A stretch of 64,000 bases of DNA from Caldibacillus thermoamylovorans (GCF_000751775.1 NZ_CCRF01000038.1:24328-88327), one strand, 5' to 3'; counted from the first letter of the stretch, positions 43,277 through 51,573 are shown. Made by a program: numbers and translations. Notes: generated from the sequence alone by a model not told the origin.

Positions 43277-43486
43277 TTACCGCTGGATATAAAAGTTATT
43301 CTCTTTTAATAAAGAATAAATGCTCTTCAGGGAAATTTTCTTTTCATCAAATTCAATCTTCATTTCACCATCGTCCGTATCAATTAGAACTCTTTCAATT
43401 CCATCTTTTCCCTTTAACAGTTGTTGAATTTGTTGAATGGGGGTGTCAGATGTAGCGTTTTGAATAAAAATGGTTTCTTCAGCCAT
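43277..43486 (-). CDS. HMA-fold small protein lacking the metal-binding cysteines
   Basis: A 69-residue protein that follows the beta-alpha-beta-beta-alpha-beta pattern of heavy-metal-associated domains (ETIFIQNATSDTPIQQIQQL, then IERVLIDTDDGEMKIEFDE and SIYSLLKENNF). The CxxC position is occupied by ATSDT, so no copper binding is expected. Similar Cys-less domains occur in Bacillus with no known role. Start ATG 43486 is nine bases after AAGGAG. Confidence 0.6.
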   Translation of the reverse strand: MAEETIFIQNATSDTPIQQIQQLLKGKDGIERVLIDTDDGEMKIEFDEKKISLKSIYSLLKENNFYIQR

Positions 43487-43520
43487 TTTATGTCGCTCCT
43501 TTAGTGAATTAAATTGAGTA

Positions 43521-43613
43521 ACTTGAGTTTCGACCTTAGAAAACCAATCTCGCCAACAATTTTAGGCTAAGGTTCATTTTTGTCGACGAAACTTTGCCAT
43601 GCGAAACTCAAGT
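43521..43613. repeat. Perfect 12-bp inverted repeat enclosing 69 bp
   Basis: ACTTGAGTTTCG (43521-43532) and CGAAACTCAAGT (43602-43613). It lies upstream of the HMA-like gene. No gene is between the arms; a CTAAGG/CTTAG pair lies inside, so it may be a small non-coding element. The rest of the gap to 43968 holds only a partial copy of the palindromic repeat (43774-43787). Confidence 0.6.
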
Positions 43614-43968
43614 AAGTAAAAAATCCAATCTGTTTATATAGTGTTTGAATCATTACCTAATTTATACTCCGGCAAATCTATTTTCTATATGAATAGCAGC
43701 TAAAAAGGCCATGACTATTCTGGAAAATACCGGGAAAGTAAAGTTTTTTATACCGGAAAAAGGCAATCAAAATCCTATGGGACATTTTGGCTTATTTTTA
43801 TTGTGGAAAATTTATAATAACGAAAACAAAGGAAAATCAATGTCATGATAACTGTTGAGTTAATTTCCGGTGCTCCTTTATGAAATATTTACAAGTGTAT
43901 TTTTTCTAATAAGGATTTAATACTAACTTTTAACTTTTAGAAAGAATTTAAAATAGAGGAGCCTAATT

Positions 43969-45093
43969 ATGAGTGAAATACAACGCAAAGGACAAAATGA
44001 ATATGAAGAAAAAGTACTAGCCTTAAATGGAATGGATAAAGAAATTCTTGATCAGGTCAGATTTGATGAAATAAGTGAAACAAGACCGATTTCATTAAAA
44101 CCTGTGAAAGACCAAGTAATTGTCATTACTGGTGCCTCAAGTGGAATCGGGCTAGCTACTGCAAGAATCGCCGCGAAAAAAGGTGCGAAAGTCGTCTTAG
44201 CCGCCAGAAATGAAGACGCCTTGAAGGACTTGGTCAACGAATTAGAAAGAAAGGGTCATTCGGCAGTTTATGTAAAAGCGGATGTTGGTAGAGAAGAAGA
44301 TGTGAAAAAAATTGCCGAAACAGCCATTAAGCAGTTTGGCAGGTTTGATACATGGGTGAATAATGCCGGGGTAACTATCTTTGGGTATGCAATGGAAGTC
44401 AGTATTGACGATATGAAACGATTGTTTGATACGAATTATTGGGGTGTGGTGTACGGGTCAAGGGTGGCTGTAAACCATTTTCAAGAAAGAGGTGTTCCGG
44501 GTGCGCTCATTAATGTAGGGAGTTTGTTTGGCGATCGGGGAACTTTGATTCAATCGACTTATGCCCCGTCCAAATTTGCTGTTCACGGCTGGACAGAAAG
44601 CCTCAGAATGGAATTAGAAAAAGAAAAGGTGCCCGTCTCTGTTACGCTGATCCATCCTGGGAGAATCGACACCCCTTACAATGAACATGCCAGAAGTTAC
44701 TTTGATAAACAACCGGTACATAAAGGGATGGTTTACCCGCCTGAAGCTGTTGCAGAAACAATTTTATTTGCCGCTGAACATCCGAAACGCAATATCTACA
44801 TCGGATCGCAAGCGAGGGCACTGAAACTAATAGGAACGAACCTTCCCCGCCTTACCGACAAACTGATGGAACGCTACTTTCCTCAGACTCAATACGCCAA
44901 TCGTCCATCCAACCGACCTGAAGAAAGCAACTTATTCAAGGCAGGATATGGAATGCATGAGCGAGGAACAAATATCGGGTGGAAACGCAATTCAAGTTTC
45001 TATGTAAAGGCAACGAAGTACCCGGTCATTACCGGATTTCTCGTCGTTGGGCTTAGTGCACTCGCATGGGTTGCCGCCAAACGAAAAAAATAA
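43969..45093 (+). CDS. SDR-family oxidoreductase with C-terminal membrane anchor
   Basis: A 374-residue short-chain dehydrogenase. The NAD(P) loop is TGASSGIG (54-61), NNAG is at 131-134, and the catalytic Ser185, Tyr198 and Lys202 are in VGSLFG and YAPSKFAVHG. A 45-residue N-terminal extension and a C-terminal hydrophobic helix (VITGFLVVGLSALAWVAA) followed by KRKK suggest attachment to the membrane. Upstream site: ATAGAGGAG. A +1 frame continues past the stop into coding-like sequence (KNDLETKINEML...VDERKV) up to the next gene, so a recent frameshift in a longer C-terminus is possible. It probably forms a unit with the P450 gene. Confidence 0.85.
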   Translation: MSEIQRKGQNEYEEKVLALNGMDKEILDQVRFDEISETRPISLKPVKDQVIVITGASSGIGLATARIAAKKGAKVVLAARNEDALKDLVNELERKGHSAVYVKADVGREEDVKKIAETAIKQFGRFDTWVNNAGVTIFGYAMEVSIDDMKRLFDTNYWGVVYGSRVAVNHFQERGVPGALINVGSLFGDRGTLIQSTYAPSKFAVHGWTESLRMELEKEKVPVSVTLIHPGRIDTPYNEHARSYFDKQPVHKGMVYPPEAVAETILFAAEHPKRNIYIGSQARALKLIGTNLPRLTDKLMERYFPQTQYANRPSNRPEESNLFKAGYGMHERGTNIGWKRNSSFYVKATKYPVITGFLVVGLSALAWVAAKRKK

Positions 45094-45184
45094 AATAAAT
45101 TGGCAAAAGAATGATCTCGAAACCAAAATCAATGAAATGCTAAACGAAAAAATAAAAGTGGATGAAAGAAAGGTGTAGGTCCCT

Positions 45185-46429
45185 ATGTCAACAAACCAAA
45201 TTCCTCGTGATGAGGGAATGGATAACAGTCTCGCTCTGTTGAAAGAAGGCTATCTGTTTATTAACAATCGGGTGGAAAAATTCCAATCCGATATTTTTGA
45301 GACCCGCTTAATGGGGCAAAAAGTCATATGTATGAGGGGGAAAGAGGCAGCTGAACTGTTTTATGATGTGGACAAGTTCCAACGAAAATGGGCAATCCCC
45401 AATCGGATTCAAGAAACATTACTAGGGAAACGCGGAGTGCAAACGTTAGACGGTAAGCAGCATCTTATTCGAAAGCATCTGTTTATGTCATTAATGACGC
45501 CTCCCCATCAAAAGCAGCTCGCAGAACAAATAGCTGAATATTGGGAAAGGGAGAAAAAACAGTGGGAAAGAAAGGAAAAAATTATCCTTTTTGAAGAAGC
45601 AAAAAAAGTGCTATGTAAAGTTGCTTGTAGCTGGGCGGGTGTCCCTTTATTAGAATTAGAGGCAGATTCGCGCGCAGATGATTTTATTTCGATGGTTTAT
45701 GCTTTTGGTACGATTGGTCCCGAACATTGGAAAGGGAGAATCGCTCGTAATAGGATAGAGGAGTGGATTGAAGAAATAATTGAAAATGTTCGTTCGGGTG
45801 AGATAAAAGCGGAACAAGACAGTGCATTATACAAAATGGCTTTTTATAAAGAGGCTGATGGTCAGCATTTTTCAACCCATTTGGCTGCAGTTGAATTAAT
45901 CAATGTCATAAGACCGATTGTGGCCATTGCGACTTATATCACGTTTTCGGCACTTGCCTTATATGAGCACCCGGACCAAAAAGAAAAACTGAAGAACGGT
46001 ACGCGTGAGGATCTTGAAAGGTTTATCCATGAAGTTCGCCGCTACTATCCTTTTGGCCCGTTTGTTGGAGCTCGGGTGAAAAAGACATTTCATTGGAAAA
46101 ATGTTGAGTTTAAAAAGGGAACGCTTGTGTTTCTTGATATTTACGGTACTAATCGTGATCCGCGGATATGGGAACACCCAAACCAATTTGATCCGGACCG
46201 TTTTCAAGACTGGGATGGGGACTTGTACGAATTTATTCCGCATGGCGGTGGTGATCCGGCTAAAGGGCACCGCTGTCCGGGTGAAGGAATTACCGTTGAA
46301 ATCATGAAAGCAACCCTTGATTTTCTAATCAACAAAGTGGATTATGCCGTTCCTAATCAAGATTTAAGTTACAGATTGGATCGGATACCAACATTGCCAA
46401 AAAGCGGATTTGTTATAAGATTAAGCTGA
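45185..46429 (+). CDS. cypC: CYP152-family fatty-acid peroxygenase (P450)
   Basis: A 414-residue P450 of the CYP152 group, which uses H2O2 rather than an electron-transfer partner to hydroxylate fatty acids. The haem-ligand region is HGGGDPAKGHRCPGEGIT (Cys364). The substrate carboxylate anchor INVIRPIVA gives Arg243-Pro244 in place of the usual acid-alcohol pair. The residue equivalent to 85 of P450BSbeta is Gln86 (GVQTLDG), the hydroxylase type, not His as in the decarboxylase OleT. Start ATG 45185 follows AAAGGTG. It lies 91 bp after an SDR, which could oxidise the hydroxy product. Confidence 0.93.
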   Translation: MSTNQIPRDEGMDNSLALLKEGYLFINNRVEKFQSDIFETRLMGQKVICMRGKEAAELFYDVDKFQRKWAIPNRIQETLLGKRGVQTLDGKQHLIRKHLFMSLMTPPHQKQLAEQIAEYWEREKKQWERKEKIILFEEAKKVLCKVACSWAGVPLLELEADSRADDFISMVYAFGTIGPEHWKGRIARNRIEEWIEEIIENVRSGEIKAEQDSALYKMAFYKEADGQHFSTHLAAVELINVIRPIVAIATYITFSALALYEHPDQKEKLKNGTREDLERFIHEVRRYYPFGPFVGARVKKTFHWKNVEFKKGTLVFLDIYGTNRDPRIWEHPNQFDPDRFQDWDGDLYEFIPHGGGDPAKGHRCPGEGITVEIMKATLDFLINKVDYAVPNQDLSYRLDRIPTLPKSGFVIRLS

Positions 46430-46440
46430 ATAATTATCGC

Positions 46441-46467
46441 AAAAGCACGGATAGGCTCCGTGCTTTT
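46441..46467. terminator. Terminator after cypC
   Basis: AAAAGCACGGA (46441-46451) pairs perfectly with TCCGTGCTTTT (46457-46467). Confidence 0.85.
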
Positions 46468-46470
46468 ATC

Positions 46471-46494
46471 GTCCTATAGCTGTTCTACAAGACA
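46471..46494. repeat. Degenerate copy of the palindromic repeat
   Basis: GTCCTATAGCTGTTCTACAA followed by GACA matches the units at 29411-29603 at the arms and the TGTTCTA centre. Confidence 0.55.
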
Positions 46495-46683
46495 TTAGAT
46501 GCCAAGCCACTGTTACTAATCTTGCCCCTAGTAAATTTTTTCCATGCAACATCGCGTCACGAGTCGCCTGAAGGTTTGGGCAGCCCGAGTCTTTTCTTTA
46601 TTGCACTCAATTAGTTGGGAAAACCAGGAATCAAAAATTTTATTGCATTTTATTGAAATTGTAATATAATAAACATATATTCA

Positions 46684-46697
46684 CTAACGTTCGTTAG
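46684..46697. promoter_or_regulatory. TetR-type operator upstream of the FusB-type gene
   Basis: CTAACGTTCGTTAG, with the same CTAACG/CGTTAG half-sites as the operator at 42572-42585; only the two central bases differ. It lies 115 bp before the start codon. The remaining gap 46498-46811 holds no gene. Confidence 0.7.
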
Positions 46698-46811
46698 CAC
46701 GGAAGATTAGAATTCAATGTCCCTTGGGAAATTGTTAAAAGAGAGATTTTGTTTCAAAACGAACGTCCATATAAAGCAATTTTTAAATGAAATTAATGGA
46801 GTGATATAGAT

Positions 46812-47447
46812 ATGAACCCTTTCATTCAAACAGATCAATTTAATTATATTCGGTTTCAAGTAAAAAAACTTGTAAATGCTCATTCAACATCTAGTGATCA
46901 AGATGTGATTGCAGCTGTCAAATCGATGGTGACAGAAAATGTCTTCGCTTTAATACCTAATTTAAACGATGAGCAAAGACAGATGCTACAATCGATCACA
47001 ATGGTGGATGATAAAGAGGCAGGAGAAAAATTTTTACTGCAGTTAAAACCGTTTGTGATTCCATTTCAAGTAACGGAACAAGGAATCAAGAAATTGTTTC
47101 CGAAAGTAAAAAAATTAAAAGTCCCGCCACTCGAAAAGCTGGATTTGCATGAAGTTGTCTACTTAAGTTGGCTGGATCAACAAACCAATAAAAAATATTT
47201 GGTATATAGGCGAGCAGGGAAATTGCTTGGAATTGAAGGTTCTTTTCAACCAATGAATCAAAAAGGTGTTTGTGCCATTTGCCACCGACATAGTGAGGTC
47301 GGTATGTTTAGTGTCAGAGAGAAGGGAAAAGCGTTTGGAACTTTTATTAACAGAGGAAATTTTATTTGTACCGATAGTCAAGAATGCAACAACAATTTAA
47401 TTTCTTTAGAAAAATTATATGATTTTGTTGACAACATTCAAAAGTAG
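46812..47447 (+). CDS. FusB/FusC-family EF-G-binding protein
   Basis: A 211-residue two-domain protein. The N-terminal helical part (1-90) is followed by a domain with a four-Cys zinc finger: GVCAICHRHSEVGMF (C154, C157) and GNFICTDSQECN (C186, C192). FusB and FusC bind EF-G on the ribosome and release fusidic-acid-stalled complexes. Chromosomal homologues in Bacillus and Listeria give low-level resistance. Start ATG 46812 follows GGAGTG. The upstream CTAACG-type operator suggests induction through the TetR regulator at 41.9 kb. Monocistronic. Confidence 0.9.
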   Translation: MNPFIQTDQFNYIRFQVKKLVNAHSTSSDQDVIAAVKSMVTENVFALIPNLNDEQRQMLQSITMVDDKEAGEKFLLQLKPFVIPFQVTEQGIKKLFPKVKKLKVPPLEKLDLHEVVYLSWLDQQTNKKYLVYRRAGKLLGIEGSFQPMNQKGVCAICHRHSEVGMFSVREKGKAFGTFINRGNFICTDSQECNNNLISLEKLYDFVDNIQK

Positions 47448-47521
47448 GTACTAACTTTTAAAAACCGAGGATGACCCGTTTTTCGGATTTTCAAGGAATT
47501 AACGGGGGCATTTTCGTATTT

Positions 47522-47791
47522 TTATTGAAATGATTTCATCGCTTGCTCCAATGCATTATGGGCTTGTCCAAAAGCTTCTGAAGGACCAGCATCCTCGGCT
47601 GTTTCCATTTGTGCCATGGAATGTTTAGCTTGGGTCAGGGCTGTAATCGCATCTTCAAGCATCGTCCCTTTATCGCCGTATTGTTCTTTTGCTGATTGCA
47701 GTTGGCTAATCGCTTGGTCCAAGTCCACAGCTTCAGGATTGTTGTATGCATTTTCCAATTGTTGCATAACTTGTTCTAATATCTCCTTCAC
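47522..47791 (-). CDS. Small helical protein of unknown function
   Basis: An 89-residue, Gln/Ala-rich, probably all-helical protein (KEILEQVMQQLENAYNNPEA, DAITALTQAKHSMAQ). GTG 47791 is taken as the start because AAAGGAG lies nine bases away and directly abuts the alternative ATG at 47800. No family recognised; composition and position among spore genes suggest a small cytosolic or spore-related protein. Confidence 0.6.
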   Translation of the reverse strand: MKEILEQVMQQLENAYNNPEAVDLDQAISQLQSAKEQYGDKGTMLEDAITALTQAKHSMAQMETAEDAGPSEAFGQAHNALEQAMKSFQ

Positions 47792-47929
47792 GTTAATCAT
47801 CTCCTTTCCATATCGTAGTTTTACCTATTAAAACGACAGTATACCTGTTTAAATACAGCTTCCTGAGTCAAATGCTCAACAAGTTATGGGTTTGTTTCTA
47901 ATCTCGCTCAAAACCATGTCAAGAAAAAA

Positions 47930-48184
47930 CTAAATAAATAAAAGCTCATAGACATCATTTAATTGGCGGGCCCGCTCGCTATCCTGTTCCTGACTCGAAT
48001 AATCAATGGCTTCTTTTAAAACTTGATTAAGAAACTTGCTTTCATCTTCAGACAGGTCCCTGATAAACTGCTCTTCACTGGCATAATTTCCTTTTGTAAT
48101 CTTCTTAAAAAGGCTCTTACCTACATTGCTGTTTTCTGTGTGAGGTGCTAAAACTTCTCGAACATATAGTAATGATTGTTCCAC
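47930..48184 (-). CDS. csgA: CsgA-type sigma-G-dependent spore protein
   Basis: An 84-residue protein matching B. subtilis CsgA in length and wording: LLYVREVLAPHTENSNVGKS, YASEEQFIRDLSEDESKFLN and ERARQLNDVYELL. CsgA is a small acid-soluble protein made in the forespore under sigma-G; its job is unknown. The start is GTG 48184, eight bases after AAGGAG; the longer frame starts at a GTG within that site. Confidence 0.85.
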   Translation of the reverse strand: MEQSLLYVREVLAPHTENSNVGKSLFKKITKGNYASEEQFIRDLSEDESKFLNQVLKEAIDYSSQEQDSERARQLNDVYELLFI

Positions 48185-48274
48185 TCGAGACACTCCTTAA
48201 AAATGCTGTTTTTCGATAGTCTCAACAGATGATGAAATATTATTCGTAAAAATGTCTTTAGTCATGTGACCTAA

Positions 48275-48424
48275 TTATTCATCCGTAGAATTAGTTTGGT
48301 CCATCCATGTAATAATTTCCGGAGTATAGAGAAGTGCTGCATTAAGCTTTTCCTCTTTTATGGAAGGTTCTTGATGATTTTCTTTTTTTTGTTCTTTTTT
48401 CCCCGTTAAATCATAATCTTTCAA
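48275..48424 (-). CDS. Small charged protein, TTG start
   Basis: A 49-codon frame from TTG 48424, eight bases after a perfect GGAGG. It begins MKDYDLTGKKEQKKENHQEP and ends LLYTPEIITWMDQTNSTDE. The very good ribosome site and the amphipathic end make it a likely gene. No family recognised. It lies between csgA and the CotD-like gene on the same strand, so it may be sporulation-linked. Confidence 0.6.
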   Translation of the reverse strand: MKDYDLTGKKEQKKENHQEPSIKEEKLNAALLYTPEIITWMDQTNSTDE

Positions 48425-48610
48425 CTTGTTCGCCTCCGTAAAAATATCGATAGTTGCTGCTGTTGTTATTTTCCCAAGATATGCAAATAAAATCCATAAT
48501 CACAAAAATTAGGGGATAGAAAATCTCAAGCGTATAAAAATGTTAGACGAGGAAACGGGGCTAATAAAGTCTTGCCCCGAATTTATAGCCTTATATAAAG
48601 CAACAAAATC

Positions 48611-48808
48611 TTAACAACAGCGTCGAGGATATCCTGGGTCAACTACGACGTTTCTTGTAATTGGTTGAACAATATGTCTAGGTACGTTGACAATATTGGT
48701 TCTATTGATGTTTATAACAGGGTGGATATAAGGAACTTCACGCGGAACAAAGCGGTCACGGACAACATATTTTGGTGGACAAAAAATAGGTCTCACAGGT
48801 CTAGACAA
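48611..48808 (-). CDS. CotD-like spore coat protein
   Basis: A 65-residue protein, Pro/Arg/Val-rich with repeated HP/VNxP elements: RPVRPIFCPPKYVVRDRFVP, VPYIHPVININRTNIVNVPR, and a C-terminal YPRRCC. The IHP...N-V pattern and terminal cysteines resemble CotD-family inner-coat proteins, though it has fewer His residues than B. subtilis CotD. Start TTG 48808 is nine bases after GGAGG. Expected to be made in the mother cell late in sporulation. Confidence 0.65.
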   Translation of the reverse strand: MSRPVRPIFCPPKYVVRDRFVPREVPYIHPVININRTNIVNVPRHIVQPITRNVVVDPGYPRRCC

Positions 48809-49280
48809 GAGAAATCACCTCCATTTCATATATTAGTATTACATGTATATAATGGAATTTTTGAACCGGACAATTTCCCTAATTCTATACAAATTTTGGT
48901 TATCCACCGCTTAGCCCAATAAAAATTTTTCAGAAAGGGATTTATGTCACGCATTTCTCCTTAAAATTAAACAAAAGTATTATTTTCCATGCTTATAACG
49001 GAACTACCTAAGTTAAAGATTTTTACATTTCCATCATTTTTTCAGCTTTGTTATGATTTGGATAGGTGCCGATTACCTCTGTGATAAAAAATGTTATTAT
49101 ATGAGTATAACTTTTTACGGGACAAATGGTAATGGCATAAGATCACCATGTAATAATAGATCATTCACGTTTGGGGAATATAGTGGATACTTTTTAGTTA
49201 GGTGGCTGACTTAATTCGTTTTTGCCGGGATTATCAATTGCAGCGACCAAATCGAAAATTAAGAAAGAGGGTGTTGTACA
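48809..49280. other. Intergenic region, nothing recognised
   Basis: About 470 bp between the divergent CotD-like and DUF441 genes. Only the ribosome sites of the two flanking genes (AGGAGGTGAT and AGAGGGTG types) were recognised; no clear sigma-K or sigma-A element pair. Confidence 0.4.
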
Positions 49281-49733
49281 ATGCAAGCTTACTTATTTTT
49301 AATATTATTACTGGTTGCCGCATTAATTGTGAAAAATCAATCACTCATTGTATCCGTTGTTTTTTTGTTAGCGATGAAGCTTATTTTTAATCATGAAAAA
49401 TTATTCTCCATCATTCAGACGAAAGGAATAAATTGGGGAGTTACCATTATCACCATTGCGGTATTAACCCCAATTGCAACCGGTCAAATTGGGTTTAAAG
49501 AATTATTTGCTTCGTTAAAATCACCATATGCTTGGATAGCCCTTGCTTCCGGTATTCTTGTTGCGTTGCTTGCTAAAAATGGGGTTGTCCTATTGGCGAA
49601 AGACCCACATATCACGACAGCATTAGTCATTGGAACCATCTTAGCCGTTACCTTATTTAAAGGAGTTGCAGTTGGCCCGCTTATTGGTGCAGGGATTGCT
49701 TGGTATGCAATGAAATTATTTGGAGTAAATTAA
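49281..49733 (+). CDS. ytwI: DUF441/UPF0756 membrane protein (YtwI-like)
   Basis: A 150-residue integral membrane protein with four or five helices. INWGVTIITIAVLTPIATGQ and GVAVGPLIGAGIAWYAMKLF are typical of the DUF441 family, which in B. subtilis is YtwI. Function unknown. Start ATG 49281 follows AGAGGGTG. Monocistronic; a hairpin follows at 49832-49871. Confidence 0.88.
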   Translation: MQAYLFLILLLVAALIVKNQSLIVSVVFLLAMKLIFNHEKLFSIIQTKGINWGVTIITIAVLTPIATGQIGFKELFASLKSPYAWIALASGILVALLAKNGVVLLAKDPHITTALVIGTILAVTLFKGVAVGPLIGAGIAWYAMKLFGVN

Positions 49734-49831
49734 TCGGGGTGTAAAATATAGATGATTCCGGTTTCATTATGGTCGTTTAATGATGGGGGCTGATAAAACG
49801 ACCAAAGCAATATAAAAAACTGCTTATATGT

Positions 49832-49871
49832 GCCGGGAAAGCGACAAAGTTTCAAGCTCAACTTTCCCGGC
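49832..49871. terminator. Large hairpin between ytwI and the YjcZ gene
   Basis: GCCGGGAAAG (49832-49841) pairs perfectly with CTTTCCCGGC (49862-49871) around a 20-base loop. There is no strong T-tract, so the terminator role is likely but not certain. Confidence 0.5.
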
Positions 49872-49960
49872 TAAGTTATGCTGGCGATTTATTTAGTTAT
49901 TTCCTTGCAGATCCCAACCCCACATGGATAACCCCTATTGAGATGTAAGAGAATCATTTT

Positions 49961-50068
49961 TTAATAGCCGTAACCAACAAATGCTGTCCCGACAATAATT
50001 AACAAAATAAACAATACGACAATTAACGCAAATCCTGAACCATATCCACCGCTAAATGCTTCACCCAT
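49961..50068 (-). CDS. YjcZ-family sporulation peptide
   Basis: A 35-residue peptide MGEAFSGGYGSGFALIVVLF... ending FVGYGY. The Gly/Tyr-rich head, single hydrophobic helix and YGY end are diagnostic for the YjcZ family, small Bacillus proteins made in sporulation. Start ATG 50068 follows GGAGGTGAAG. Too short for normal ORF thresholds. Confidence 0.85.
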   Translation of the reverse strand: MGEAFSGGYGSGFALIVVLFILLIIVGTAFVGYGY

Positions 50069-50369
50069 TAATCTTCACCTCCTGCTTCGTTTCACAAACA
50101 GCATATGTTTTATTTGGAAAAATGGTCTGGACACAAGCCCCATTGAAAAGAAAACTGGCAGGCAAATAAATGACTAACCTTTTTTCAGAAGGGTTCTTGA
50201 CAAATAGTTTATGAAAAAAGAAGGCTTATGACATAATTGGCTTATGTTCTAGCGATGGAATGGACACGACTTAATGAATAAGGACCTTGAATAATTACAT
50301 TTCTTTGGAAGCTCCCACTTCAAAATGGACAAATAAGTCGCGGGTAGTTCACATACATAAAATAAAAAA
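50069..50369. other. Intergenic region, nothing recognised
   Basis: About 300 bp between two minus-strand genes. No gene, repeat or terminator could be supported. Confidence 0.4.
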
Positions 50370-51149
50370 TTAATTTTCCCCAAAATTACTTTGTTCTATA
50401 TAATATTCCATTGCCTTATTTAACCATTCCTCTTCTTCTTTTGAAAATGGAGTAGGCGCCAATTTTTCCAGTTCATCATAATTGATTTCATCCAGATTGC
50501 CGGTTTGGGTGGCGAGCGTTTCCATAAAATTATCATCGAACAAGGAGAGTGTTGACTTCATATATTCCTCGATTAAATTGATAACTTCAGGACTGTCGAC
50601 AGGGCTGCCAACCAATTCTTTTACTCGTTTAGTAAAATCAATGAATACATTGTCTAATTTCTGCATTTCACCTTCTGTTTGGACATAAATCATATCAACA
50701 ACATCTTTATCAAAATAACTTTCTAACCATTCCCGCTGTTTGTCTTCCGTTTGCATACTGCGAATTAAACTCATTAATACGACACTGTCAATTTCTCCGT
50801 GTTCATGAATAATTTTAATGGCCCGATCAATGGCACTGATGGACGTTTCAATTCTCTTTTTTTCTTTTTCAAATAATTTTTTCTGCATCATCAATGAATC
50901 GACTAAATTCATATTAAATTTTTGCTCAGATAAGATTTCTTTAATTTGTTCAAGGCTGAACCCGATAAATTTGTAACTAATAATTTTTTGCAGTTTCATA
51001 ATATCGTCTTCACTATATTTTCGATGCCCGGACGATTCATCTTTCGCAGGTGTCAATAACCCGATATCGTCATAATAGTGCAACGTTCGGATTGATACAC
51101 CTGTTTTATCTGCAATTTCCCCAATTGAATAAAATTTTTTCTTTTCCAT
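50370..51149 (-). CDS. MerR-family regulator with TipAS-like effector domain
   Basis: A 259-residue regulator. The N-terminal winged helix is classical MerR (YSIGEIADKTGVSIRTLHYY, then GLLTPAKDESSGHRKYSEDD), followed by a coiled dimerisation helix (about 80-110) and a helical TipAS-type antibiotic-binding domain (about 130-255). No Cys pair for metal binding is present, so an organic ligand is likely. Start ATG 51149 is seven bases after GGAGG. Its own promoter has a 19-bp spacer with a dyad, so it is probably autoregulated. No transporter target lies next to it. Confidence 0.9.
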   Translation of the reverse strand: MEKKKFYSIGEIADKTGVSIRTLHYYDDIGLLTPAKDESSGHRKYSEDDIMKLQKIISYKFIGFSLEQIKEILSEQKFNMNLVDSLMMQKKLFEKEKKRIETSISAIDRAIKIIHEHGEIDSVVLMSLIRSMQTEDKQREWLESYFDKDVVDMIYVQTEGEMQKLDNVFIDFTKRVKELVGSPVDSPEVINLIEEYMKSTLSLFDDNFMETLATQTGNLDEINYDELEKLAPTPFSKEEEEWLNKAMEYYIEQSNFGEN

Positions 51150-51190
51150 TTCTAATCCTCCATTCTGAAATTTTTTAAAGCTCTATTCTT

Positions 51191-51221
51191 ACTATAAAGC
51201 CTAACGTAACTGTAGGTTCAA
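51191..51221 (-). promoter_or_regulatory. MerR-type promoter with 19-bp spacer and operator dyad
   Basis: On the minus strand: TTGAAC (plus 51216-51221), 19-bp spacer, TATAGT (plus 51191-51196). The spacer holds the inverted repeat CCTAACGTAACTGTAGG (51200-51216). A too-long 19-bp spacer with a dyad is the hallmark of MerR-activated promoters. Confidence 0.8.
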
Positions 51222-51259
51222 GGGAAATTTAATTATTTTTTTAACCAGCTTTATATAAA

Positions 51260-51288
51260 TTGACTTTCTTATAAATGTTCGTTATAAT
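51260..51288 (+). promoter_or_regulatory. Promoter of the T-box/argS transcript
   Basis: TTGACT (51260-51265), 17-bp spacer, TATAAT (51283-51288); transcription should start near 51295. Confidence 0.8.
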
Positions 51289-51317
51289 TTGTCAAAACAA
51301 TTCGATACTTGTTCAAT

Positions 51318-51552
51318 GATAGGGAGAGTAATGATTGATTTTTTCGTTGATAGCGAGCCGATGTTGGTGGAAGATCGGTACGGAAGCAATCGTGAAACGC
51401 ACCCTTGAGAAAGTTTATTGAAAGTGAAAGTAGGTAAACTCGGTTAAATCCGTTATTATTGCAAGCTGGCTTATTTGGATAAGCAAGTAGAGTGGCACCG
51501 CGAGCAAAACCCTCGTCTCTATATTTTTATATGGAGATGGGGGTTTTTTAAT
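51318..51552 (+). ncRNA. T-box riboswitch, arginine-specific
   Basis: Stem I is visible: basal GGG (in ATAGGGAGAGTAA, about 51321) pairs with CCC at 51402-51404, with the AGTA and GAA elements of the specifier loop, and AGCGAGCCGATG/GGAAGATCGGTACGG in the upper stem. The specifier codon is CGC (51398-51400) followed by A, reading Arg. The T-box proper AGAGTGGCACCGCGAG is at 51490-51505. The terminator AAACCCTCGTCTCTATAT pairs with ATATGGAGATGGGGGTTTTT (about 51507-51550). Uncharged tRNA-Arg should favour the antiterminator. Confidence 0.92.
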
Positions 51553-51573
51553 GTTAAATGAAGGAGGGTTTGT

